Below the pieces are notes generated by a model. That model worked only from the letters and a program-made list of their open reading frames with translations, was not told the origin of the DNA and ran no database searches. Of a stretch of DNA of 64,000 nt, positions 1 to 9,614 are shown one piece after another. Position numbers and translations under genes: made by a program. Source of the DNA: Hybos culiciformis (lineage: Eukaryota; Arthropoda; Insecta; Diptera; Hybotidae); the NCBI GenBank assembly GCA_964007475.1, contig OZ023273.1:37564411-37628410 (forward strand), given 5' to 3'. Position 1 is the first letter of the stretch, and each line of letters opens with the position of its first letter.

Positions 1-115
1 CCTTCAAAAAAATATATTGTATGTTAATATTATGTATATTTGATTTAAATTTTGGGACCAGAAGTTTTGTAATCGCTATTAATTCTAGTCCTTTCAATTA
101 TAGTAGGTATATATT

Positions 116-764
116 TTATTTCGGCGTTGTTGCCATTTCTCGTTTAAAGCGCCTGAATAGTTCATTTGAATTGTCTACTAATTTTGGTTTAGAACCATTG
201 TCTTTTTCATTATCAGGTGATCTTTTCAAACGGAATAATTCATCTGTTTCATCAAAGTTTTGCTTTGAGTTTGAATTTTTTCCCTCTTTATTTGGTGATC
301 TTTTAAAACGAGCTATCAATTCAACAGAATCATCTAAAGTTTGTTTTGAATCCTTCTTATTATCTGAGGATCTTTTCAACCGTTGAATACTTTCGTCAAT
401 TTGTTTTTTGTCTTGGTTTTTGTCATCATCTGCACGCTGAAAGTAAAAATACAAAAATTTTATTATTATTCAAGTTAAAGTATAAAATTTTATTTTTTTT
501 TAAATTAGGGGCTTTTGCTGCTGCAGAATACACTCAAAATTTTTCCATCATATTTTCCATTATAGAACATTATGACTACTACTGGCGGTGACTATAACAA
601 TATCCAATAATTTGAAAAATAAAAAACGTTTAATTGTATTATATTATGTTAAGAATATTTTTTTCTTCTCCATCCAAAGTTTGTTTTTATTTAATTAATA
701 TAAATTTAGTTACCAATAGCCCAATAATTGACAAAATCAAAGCAATAGTAAGTAATAAGCGCAT
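116..764 (-). CDS. Putative secreted multi-peptide precursor with furin-type sites (gene 1)
   Basis: Two-exon model on the minus strand: exon 1 764-714, intron with GT (713-712) and AG (438-437), exon 2 436-116 including the stop; 123 residues. Exon 1 encodes MRLLLTIALILSIIGLL, a typical signal-peptide core, and ends in phase 0. Exon 2 starts in phase 0 after a good acceptor (tttttactttcag), giving a likely signal-peptidase site after LLRA. The mature part is hydrophilic and charged, with four basic sites (RLKR, RFKR, RLKR, RFKR), each matching the furin consensus R-X-(K/R)-R. The first three are followed by SSDN, SPNK and SPDN; the last by the tail EMATTPK. Cleavage would release three related peptides of roughly 20-25 residues with a shared acidic/Asn-rich pattern ending near ELF or ELIA. 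Exon 1 size and phase, the junction and the C-terminal ATT-rich tail match the gene at 5650-7657, so the two are paralogues. Family and function are not recognised; neuropeptide-like, venom, salivary or other secreted peptide roles are all possible. Splicing is inferred. Confidence 0.6.
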
Positions 765-790
765 TATGATTTTTGTATGAATTGATTTCG

Positions 791-829
791 CTGATTGTTT
801 CACTTAATAAAATACCAAGTATTTATATA
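791..829 (-). promoter_or_regulatory. TATA box and initiator of gene 1
   Basis: On the minus strand a TATATAAA box lies at 829-822, and a TCAG initiator-like tetramer (794-791) sits about 30 bases downstream. The ATG follows at 764-762, implying a 5' leader of about 30 nt. The spacing is that of a normal arthropod TATA-Inr core promoter. Confidence 0.5.
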
Positions 830-1154
830 TTTGACAATTTACCATAAAAAGCAACGATAATTAGGTAATTTTATTTTCTATTTTCCACATTAATGTATCA
901 AAAATAATTATTCTATTTAGAGTTATTATAATTTTTCAACAGCAGAGGTGCATTCATTAGTTATTTATTTTCGTCCGTTTTTATTTGAGACTAAAATCCC
1001 AATTTTATAAAGTCCCTCGAAAAAAAATTTGTAAGCTTTCTTTTAATACATGTATATTTTATTAAAGCGTTCTTTAGGCTCATGAACGTATTTAATGGAT
1101 ATAAAAAAAAAGGTATTATTATTATTATCGGGGCCCCGAAATAAAGTCTATGAC

Positions 1155-1205
1155 AATAATGTATACGAAAAAACGACATAATTTCTACCATACGACATAA
1201 TGTCT
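1155..1205. repeat. Relic of an ACGACATAATGTC-type inverted-repeat element
   Basis: The stretch carries ACGACATAAT, then CCATACGACATAATGTC. The same motif pattern forms the termini of the MITE-like element at 34005-34474 and resembles the arm units at 46310-46555. It looks like a decayed fragment of the same kind of element. Only motif similarity supports this. Confidence 0.3.
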
Positions 1206-1412
1206 GTAGGCATTTACACAAAAATAAAAGTCATTATAGGCAAGTTGTTAAGTTATCCAAGTTTTCAAATACAAGAAACTAAGAAAAACTTTGAATCATC
1301 ATGGACTGAATAATTATTTCCTAATACACCTCTGTAAATTATTTTCGCAAATTATTGCAAAGTAGGTATATAATGATAAATATTATGAAACAAAAACACA
1401 AAAAAAAAAATT

Positions 1413-1580
1413 ATGGTTGTGGATGGAATTTGGTCAGTAAAAAATTCCACTAATAAATTTGGCACAATTAACATTAAAAAATTACAATTTTTTGTTATTT
1501 CACTTTTTATTTTCAATTCCAAAAGTTTTGCTAACATTGTCAAAAATGGTCCAGCAATTTATGATGTGCCTATGTTGGGT
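1413..1580 (+). CDS. Weak candidate exon with hydrophobic N-terminal segment
   Basis: An open frame beginning at ATG 1413 encodes a hydrophobic stretch (LQFFVISLFIF, then NSKSFA) followed by protein-like NIVKNGPAIYDVPML, and runs straight into a consensus splice donor (TTGG|GTAAGG). If used, this would be a first exon with an internal signal or anchor segment. No acceptor partner was found downstream and there is no homology I recognise. AT-rich DNA produces such frames by chance. Confidence 0.18.
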
Positions 1581-1739
1581 AAGGTTAGAGTGGGAAACTA
1601 ATTTGCCTACTTAAAACTCTCGTAATACCAATAATAGCCAGAAAACTCCTTCTTTAGGCAACAGGTACAATTTGTTTCCGATTTTGATTGATTTATGTCA
1701 ACGTCTCGCTTAAGTTTTTTATGCTGATTTATTAGATTA

Positions 1740-1995
1740 CAGATCATGTATATTTAATATAGATAGATCAGAGATTATTATAGATTACAGAACAGATAGA
1801 TTATATTATCTAGATATCATATAGATTATTGATTATATACTTAGATAGATTATGAATATCAGACTATGCAGACTTTGTAGTGTAGATTATATACATTTAT
1901 GTAGATTACATAGATTTATGTAGATTATATAGATTTATGTAGAATTGTAGATTATATAGATTTATGTAGATTATATAGATTTATAAAGATTTAAG
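1740..1995. repeat. Degenerate AT-rich minisatellite (TAGATTATATAGATTTATG units)
   Basis: Imperfect tandem units built from TAGATTATATAGATTTATG and AGAT tetramers run through this interval. It is a simple-sequence expansion without coding potential. Confidence 0.75.
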
Positions 1996-1999
1996 TGAC

Positions 2000-4900
2000 T
2001 AAAAATAGCCTTAAAAGATTTTCTCTACGAAGCATATTTATGTTATGTAAGTCATTTCTATTCAAAACTCTGATATTTCAAGCATTAACTTTAACAAAAA
2101 AATTAAAACTATGAAACTTATTCTTACTTGCAAGCATATTTGTTATTATAGTTATGCGACAATTAAAATTTTCCCCGTACAAATCCATACAAATCACTTC
2201 ACAAAAATTATTAGATATAAAGTTTGGCTTGATATTTTCAAAAGTTTGATGTGGTCTGAAATAAAATGGGCTTACAATGCTATTACATTACCGTAATTGT
2301 TCAGAATTTTTTTTAACAATATTAGATTTTAAATTTGAAGACAGACTAAATGTTTTCTTTAAATGTCCGTTCACTAAAATTTTTATAAGTCGTGAACCAC
2401 TGAATCGATTTTAATGGTGTGAATGCCAAAATATGCGCAATCTCGTTCATTTCGACGAAGACTAACAAATGATGTTATACGATTTAGATTTGTAGCAGTT
2501 AGAGCCTCTCAATTAGCCAAAGATCTAAGTAAATAGTTGATATACCTATATTTTAAATTTTTTTTTAAATGTTTCAACGGATTCCAATGATTTAATATAT
2601 TGAGTAAAAAGATGCGATTAGAGGAACTGAAAAAAATGCTTGGACCCGATTGTTTCTAAGGATTCGGACCATGGTCTGGATTTTGATGAAATTTTTTTAT
2701 TTGTATTTAGTATATCAGATGACTTAATGGTATTAAAGAAACCTAAAAAATATATTTAGCTCCTGGTTGCGAGAAACTAAAATTAAAGTATCTTAAATCA
2801 AAATGTTGAACCCAATAGGTACTTCATTTATGAGGTTCTATTCTATATTTTTTAATGTGGGATTAATGTGAGCTTCTGGTAAATTGAAAGTTTTTATACC
2901 TTTAATTATATCTTATGGACATTAATTTCTGGAGATAAGTAGCTTAAATAAAAGTGTTGAAAGTTGTTTAGATTCATAATTATAATTTTTTTAAATAAGA
3001 TGTTTTTAACTATAGTAAAGAAATTGTCTAAATCTTGTATGCTGATGGAAAAACAGCGAAATTTAATTAGATTTAGAATCATACATAAATTATTCTTTTT
3101 AATTTCAACATATGAAAATCAGTTTAATCTTGACAACAAATTATGAGTTGCGTTAAAATTTTACCTGTGAAAAGGAAGTTCAATTTATGGAATTAGAGAT
3201 TTTGGTTAATAAATAAATTCTTATAAATTTTCAACGTATACGTTGAAAATAAGCGTCGAATGCGATTAAAGAGAAACCTTCTTCTATTGACATTGCGAAA
3301 ACAATTAATTGAATTAAGTTTCAAAATTCCAAAAAAATAGACAAAAAAAATTCAAAAAAAAAATTAGAAACTTCCGGAAACATTTATCCTCAATTATTTT
3401 CCAATTTTGATACAATTTAAGGTTATTAATCATTATATAAAAAATCAAATGTGTCAAAAATAGTCATAATATGCAAAATTAATAAGTTTTTATTGAATTG
3501 CAATCACATTAAAATTAATTACGCAAACATAGTTTTGTATCAATTGTTTTAAAAGTTAAATTCTTGATAATTATATTTTTAGTTTCAATCTAAAATTTTC
3601 CAAAAATTATACAAAACTTTTATAAATTATTATTATTTATTAACTATTATAAAGTAGTTAAATAGAAAAAAATATCGTAAATAACTTTTTTATTTTTGCA
3701 TATTTAAAAGTTAGAGAATTTATACATTCGGTGGACAGCATTACAATGTAAGGGAAGTTATATAGAACATTATTTTATATTTTTTTTTTTATTTTAAATT
3801 TACATAAATAAGTATAGCATGTTGTTAAATTGCTAGGATCAAAAACATTTATCTTCTGCACAGATTTCTTGTATCAATAATAGATTTTATACTTACTAAA
3901 TAACTAATGCATGTTTCTTGATTTTAATGATCACATTCTTAAAATAACAATTCAATTTTTTTTAGTTTGTGGGTTAAATAAGGCAAATGGAGAAGATAAT
4001 ATGAGTAAGCTGAGATTAATTAATTTTAGAATTTTCCAAGTGATACTCCCATAAATAAAAAAATTTATAATTGTTGTTTTCATTATATTTTACGACCTTA
4101 TATATGTTTTTTTTTAGATTTAATCACAGATAAATATAGTATAGTTACAACTTTTTTAAGTACGAAATAACTAGTGGGGATTAGCTCCCTTGCATATTGA
4201 TTTAATTTCAATTTACGTAAATTTTTAAAAATACTATCAAATGGAGCTGAACGACAGCTGTTATTTTTCGTACTATGTATGAGATCATCCCTCTGAGTAT
4301 ACTATATTTCTCTGCGTTTTAACTATAAAAAAGTTTTTATATAATTTGATACATATCTTTCGGTTATTTTTAAGTTTGATTAATTTGAAGTTTGATTAAT
4401 TTGAAGTAGGAAATTTTAATAAAAACTACTATTATATTTGATATTTTTTGAAATTCCCTTTTGGACTTCATTCTGATGGATGATTTAAGTTAACAACAAC
4501 TTAAAAATGACATCGTGATGATTAACGAATATCGCTGTACATGTTCATGATCATGACTATTAGAAGGTGTTTTCGAGTGGTATGAAATGAAAATAGAGGA
4601 TAATCATAATACATACAAATTTAATTATTTTGTTAAAAAAATATTAAAAGCTTACATATTGAAGTATTGAAAAATAACAAAATTCTATACTTATGCAGGT
4701 AAATTTTTACATGATTTGAATTAATTTCCCATTGGAGATATAATTAATCTCGGTTTTTTGACATTATTCTGCAATCAGTATTACATTTACAAGGCCTTAT
4801 TAAAGAATTTGACAACGACGGTTTTACTATTTGTGTAATTCATAGCTGAATTGAAGGAAGTTTATTCCTTTGAATCTCCCAATTGAGACTCATCGTATTT

Positions 4901-5640
4901 AAAAGAAACGAGATCGTATCTATCGATCAATTGTCTAACAATACGCTGGGATGAAAGATTCTCTACAATTTAAAAAATACTCTGCAAAAGTGTTGTATTT
5001 TTTTTTTTCATTTTATTGCACTAGTGACATTCCATCAAGAACACAAACTTTCGAACGACTAGATTTTATTATTTGTTGAAAAGTGTTGTTTCTACATATA
5101 TGCATGTACTTTTTGAATTTCGATTGGAATAATGCTGATGTATTCTTATTCTTATTAATTGACGCATATCAACTCTTTGATTGAAGGTTATTATAGTCTC
5201 ATGTAGAATTTCAATTTTCGTAGGGTACGATGGAGCGATGGTACAATGGTTCTTTTAAAAATAATTAAGACTTAACAGTTTTTTTTTCTTTAACAAATTT
5301 ATACTTAGCCCGTTTGTTTTATAAAAGAAAGTAAGTTACTTTTTAGTCTGAGTTAACCTTTGTTAAAATATATAAGGCTTAAATTTTAATTGGCATAGAT
5401 TATTATGATTCAGGTTTGATGACTTGACGTGTCTACTCCCTTCTTATAATCTCAAATAAAACCCTATCTAATGCCTGATTGAAATAAATACTTATTGCGT
5501 GTACGTTTTAAAATTAATTTTCAAAATACATGAATTGACCAAAAACCAATGAATACACCTATTAATTTATTTCACTTATATGCACATATAAAAAATTCAA
5601 TAAAACAATTTAATATTCTTGAAATAATACATATTTTTTT
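2000..5640. other. Intergenic AT-rich DNA with a dispersed-repeat relic
   Basis: No supportable gene. The part at about 2395-2900 has a slightly higher GC content and carries phrases (a gcgcaatctcgttca block, then cggacc and attttgatgaaatttt) that recur in diverged form at about 9730-9880. That indicates a low-copy dispersed repeat. A perfect 24-bp palindrome lies at 3227-3250. The rest is featureless to me. Confidence 0.4.
3227..3250. repeat. 24-bp perfect palindrome
   Basis: The dyad is centred on AACGTATACGTT and extended by A/T on both sides. It could bind a dimeric factor or form a small cruciform, or it could be chance in AT-rich DNA. Confidence 0.5.
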
Positions 5641-5649
5641 ATTTGTTTG

Positions 5650-7657
5650 TTAAATGGGGTGTTCAGTAGTCGCCACTGTTGGTGGTCGATGATTTTTTGA
5701 TGCTTCATCATTTGGTGATCGTCTTAAACGATACGTGCCCTCATTTTTTGATGATTCATCATTTGGTGATCGTCTTAAACGATACGTGCCCTCATTTTCT
5801 GCAGATTCATCATTTAATTCACTTGATGAAGCACTTCTAGCATTCTGAAAAACAAAAAATTTATATTTATCGTATATCGTATTATAAAATAAATTTCACA
5901 GTCTTTTTTTCTTAATTCTAGTAAAAATAAAAAAAAAATTAAAGTTGACAAAACTTTTATTTCAAGTTCCAGTGAAAATAAAAAAAAACTAAAACAAAAA
6001 TTGACATTTTCAGAATTTTATACATTATAAAAGATGTTAGACAGATTGATGGACACATTCTACTGTTCACTTTTGAAAGGAGGTGGACTATTTTTTTTGT
6101 ATACGCCCGGAACTTTCCAATTCTTTTTGTTTCCCAAAAATTTTTAATAAAAAAATATAAATTAAAAAAAAAAATGATTGTTGATGTAAATGAAATATAG
6201 AATTTGTATGAATATAGTCATAGCTCTACCATATAGGCGACACTCGGCGGACGCCTACGGGCGCTAAGCCATTGAGAGCGCCAAAAAATATAATTACTTT
6301 TTTTATGTTTTTTTTATCGTACGACCATAAAATCTAAAATTTATTTAAAGAGTACATATTTGAATTCTACAATATTATTCTAGTGTGAAGGTCTGGATTT
6401 AGTACCTTGAAATTTTTTAACGTTATAGTAATTTTTTTTAAGTTTATGTTTAATATATTAAGCATTTTACGGAGACCTTATTTAAAATCTTAGAATATGG
6501 AATAAAATTGAGAGGCAATTTTTGTGAAATTGGAGCAAAATCGTAGTTTTTCAAGATACGCTGTGGATTTTATGTAAACAATTAAAGCAGTAATACTGTT
6601 ATTATAAGAACAATTTCTAAATTAATTTCATTTTAATTTATTTTGTTTTTGCTTGAGGGTGCAATAAAAAAAGTTTGCTTATAGACGACGATTAAAAATT
6701 TTTTTTTGGGCCACCCCTATTACACATAATTCTGTGCACATAATGCAAGTTCTGTGCACACAATGCAAGTTTTGTGAAACGATGAATGATTTTTGTTTGG
6801 TTTTTGGCTTTTTTTTGGATTAAATTGGATATTTGAAAGAAAATAGTTTTTTTTTTATTTTGAATTTTCTGACTATTATTATGCATATTTCTGACAAAAA
6901 TGTCAGAAACGGTTAGTATATATCGAAACGTTAAATAAAGGATATATAATGTTTTTGTTAAATTGAACCTTCTTCATTAAACAATAATTAATATTTTTTA
7001 TCACTTCAATTGTTATTCATAATTTATTTACCTTGTAGGGATTGAAGTTGGACAGTTGTGAGGCCAGTGAAATGAGATCGATTAAATAAGTAAATATCTG
7101 TCGTCAAAAATGTTAAAAATAAATATGAATTTAAAAAAAAAAAATGTTTCTTGATGTAAATGAAATGTAAAACTTAAAATTTTTCTAACACCAGGTTAAA
7201 AAAAATGTGTTTTTTTTTAAACACAATTTAATGATTAAAGTACTTGAATTTTCTAGTACAACACTAAGTATTGTGATTAAAATAAAAGTTATTTAATTTG
7301 GTTAGTTTCATATTATTTATATTCTAGATGTTGTCAAATTGAAACCATTAAGTCACTTTATAACTTCTAGTGACTCAGCAAAACAATTATAATACATCGA
7401 GACTTCAATTTGTTAAGTTAATTGAATCATATTTTTATCGAATTAAAGATTACCAACACCAGAATTGAAACATCAGCTGTTTATTCGACAGTAGAATTTT
7501 TTCAATTATTTTAATAAAATTGAAACAATTTTATATTAAAATTATTCCTTGCATTTAAAATGATTTTCTATGTTTTTCCATTATTTTCCAAATTTATTTT
7601 GCTCACCAAAATGCCAAACAATGTCAAAAAAAACGCGAAAATAAACCAAAAACGCAT
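5650..7657 (-). CDS. Putative secreted multi-peptide precursor with RLRR repeats (gene 2)
   Basis: Minus-strand paralogue of the gene at 116-764. Exon 1 (7657-7607) encodes MRFWFIFAFFLTLFGIL, a signal-peptide core of exactly 17 codons ending in phase 0 at a GTGAGC donor. The last exon (5844-5650) follows an acceptor (ttgtttttcag) in phase 0 and encodes 64 residues. Joining exon 1 directly to it gives a likely cleavage site after GILNA, parallel to LLRA in gene 1. The mature part has two copies of a 17-residue unit beginning RLRRSPNDE, a furin-type R-X-R-R site followed by an acidic Ser/Asn/Glu-rich peptide, then a short tail with TVATTEHPI. The units are 51 bp long and nearly identical in DNA. 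The intron is about 1.76 kb, against about 0.28 kb in gene 1, and may contain a cassette exon (7032-7097). AATAAA-type signals lie just past the stop. Product family not recognised; splicing is inferred. Confidence 0.58.
5711..5812 (-). repeat. 51-bp coding tandem repeat in gene 2
   Basis: Two consecutive 51-bp units (starting at 5711 and 5762 on the plus strand) differ at only a few bases, concentrated at the distal end of the second. Each encodes one 17-residue unit with its RLRR site. The near identity indicates recent duplication or gene conversion inside the exon. Confidence 0.8.
6228..6290. repeat. GC-rich repeat relic in the gene 2 intron
   Basis: A short GC-rich island (ggcgacactcggcggacgcc, then gggcgctaagccattgagagcgcc) stands out in very AT-rich surroundings. 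It resembles the GC-rich ends of hAT-type elements, but I could not find a convincing partner terminus; the ggccacccctat string near 6708-6719 is only a weak candidate. Confidence 0.25.
7032..7097 (-). other. Possible cassette exon in gene 2 intron
   Basis: On the minus strand an acceptor (tttttgacgacag) and a strong donor (CAAG|GTAAAT) flank 66 bases, open in phase 0 at both ends and encoding 22 residues ending in SQLSNFNPYK. The phases match both neighbouring exons, so inclusion would insert 22 residues between signal peptide and prodomain. Gene 1 has no visible equivalent, and the two-exon form already gives a sensible cleavage site, so this may be chance or an alternative exon. Confidence 0.25.
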
Positions 7658-7693
7658 GTTGCTTAAATTTTTACCGAAATATTAAAATCAAAC

Positions 7694-7726
7694 TAAATTC
7701 ATAAAAATTATTTCACGATTTATATA
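7694..7726 (-). promoter_or_regulatory. TATA box and possible initiator of gene 2
   Basis: TATATAAA lies at 7726-7719 on the minus strand, with a TTAGTTT initiator-like element about 30 bases downstream and the ATG at 7657. The layout copies that of gene 1. Confidence 0.45.
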
Positions 7727-7891
7727 CAAATCCTACCTAAATGGAGAACAAAAGCCAACCGGAACTTTTTATTAATTTTTTTCTCAATCTCATTTGTTCA
7801 GTGAATTAAGATAATTTAGTTTTGTTTATTTAATAATTTTTCTGGTACAATGGACCACAAACATAGAGCAAATTGTAATTTTTTAACAAAT

Positions 7892-9228
7892 TCATTGTGT
7901 GAAATCAATTATTTTCCAGAAAAATAGAAATCTTTTACAATCATGAGCATGGAACACTAGATCAACATCCTTAGGCGTCTGTGTCTGATGGGCAAGATTA
8001 AAGAACATAATCTTAGTTTTGCTGCTGACAATCAGTTTATGACTGGCAAACCAATTCCTAAAAATAAACAAATCATGATTAATATCAGCAATTAAATTCA
8101 GCGGACTACTACAAGAGTAAGCACAGCCAACATCATCAGCGAAAGCAGTTAAGTTACACTTAAATTTCTGTTTGAATAAAGAGTTAATATACACTAAAAA
8201 AAGAATAGGACCAAGAACCGAGCCCTGAGGAACACCAAGTGAAATACAGCTCGAACCACTGAGACAAGAACCAATTTTGACCTTTTGAGTCCTTTTCTGC
8301 AAGTATGACTTAAACCAGTCAAGAATAAAACCTCTGAAACCGGCATTGTAAAGTTTGTCAAGCAGAATATCGTGGCTAACCATATCGAAAGCCTTTGTAA
8401 TGTAAACGAAAAGCCCAGCGCAGCACATTTTTTTATCAAGTCCGTTGAACAAATTCGAACAAAAATCTAACAGAGCATCTTCAGTAGACAATTTAGCTAG
8501 AAAACCGAATTGTTTTTCAGTGAGAAAATTAGTACTTTTTAAAAATTTCAACATTCGGGACTTGACAACCTTTTCAAAAATTTTTGAAATCGAGGATAAG
8601 AGAGAGATAGGCCTGTAGTTCTTGATATCACTTGAGTCACCCTTTTTAAACAGTGGTACGACAAGTGCACATTTAAGATCATCTGGGAAGACTCCCAGTA
8701 CTATACTTCTGTTAAAGATATGTGTCAGCACATCAACTATATTAAGACCAATCCTCTTTAACAACTTGCTAGGAATCTCGTCACTGCCACAAGAATTTGA
8801 ATTATCCAGTGACCTGATAATGTTTAAAATTTCTGAGGAAGCAATCTCGTCAAAAACAAAACTACGACACTGATTTGAATCATCCGCAACATCCAAGTGA
8901 TTAGAACAGTTACAAGGCCAAGATTGATTAGCCGGTTGTAGAGCCTCAGCAGATAAAGCGAAATGTTTGTTAAATTCCTCAACCACCTGAGCCGGATCCC
9001 GGATAGTAAGGTTATTGATATTTAAAGTAATAGGTTTATTGGCTGCAGGCGACCTATTTAAAATGTTGTTAACGACCCTCCATTCCTTTTTAATATTATC
9101 TCTGTTCTTGTCCAGTTCATTAACAAAATAAGAATCACGACAATGAGAAATCTCTCTCCGCAGTTCTCTACATAACTTAGTGTAATGATTTTTTAATCTG
9201 GAATTTAGAGGATGTCTGATACACTTTA
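7892..9228 (-). pseudogene. Jockey/CR1-type LINE reverse-transcriptase fragment
   Basis: One open frame on the minus strand, unbroken from about 9228 to the stop at 7892. It covers the linker before the RT domain (KKEWRVVNNILNRS region near 9100) and most RT blocks: IPSKLLK, VVPLFKKGD and NYRPISLL, EKQFGF, KAFD..SHDILL, GVPQGSVLGP, and the FADD catalytic box at about 8133-8144. It is truncated at both ends: no endonuclease domain and no thumb or 3' tail, since the coding similarity stops near 7920. The block that normally carries the first catalytic Asp reads FVYITKAFD, so the Asp is replaced by Tyr (codon 8404-8402), which should abolish polymerase activity. A dead internal fragment, inserted just upstream of the gene 2 promoter. 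Confidence 0.88.
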
Positions 9229-9414
9229 ATCGAATTTAATCGAATTTTGTGCAAGATGGTGCATATGAAATTTATTATTGATTTCCCAAAATCTTCGACA
9301 TTATGTGAATCAGCCCTTAGCCATCTTCATTTGTCATTGTTTTGGATTTTTTTGCTATTGATGGCTTTAGTGTGGTTGAGGGCAATTTTGTAAATAAAAA
9401 TCAACTTTATTTTT

Positions 9415-9614
9415 NNNNNNNNNNNNNNNNNNNNNNNNNNNNNNNNNNNNNNNNNNNNNNNNNNNNNNNNNNNNNNNNNNNNNNNNNNNNNNNNNNNNNN
9501 NNNNNNNNNNNNNNNNNNNNNNNNNNNNNNNNNNNNNNNNNNNNNNNNNNNNNNNNNNNNNNNNNNNNNNNNNNNNNNNNNNNNNNNNNNNNNNNNNNNN
9601 NNNNNNNNNNNNNN
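9415..9614. other. Assembly gap (200 N)
   Basis: A run of exactly 200 N, a conventional scaffold gap of possibly unknown true length. The LINE fragment ends about 190 bases before it, and a GC-richer repeat starts just after, so the missing sequence may be repetitive. Confidence 0.99.

Noticed and set aside
489..598. Possible middle exon of gene 1 (acceptor ttgttatag, frame SPPVVVIMFYNG)
   Set aside because: No donor gives the phase needed to join to the last exon, and skipping it already yields a good signal-peptidase site.
6236..6720. Possible hAT-type element between GC-rich ends in the gene 2 intron
   Set aside because: The putative ends (taggcgac and ccacccct) do not form a proper inverted repeat and no target duplication was found.
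8194..8873. Smaller frames overlapping the LINE fragment on both strands
   Set aside because: Shadows of the reverse-transcriptase frame; their sequences lack domain similarity.
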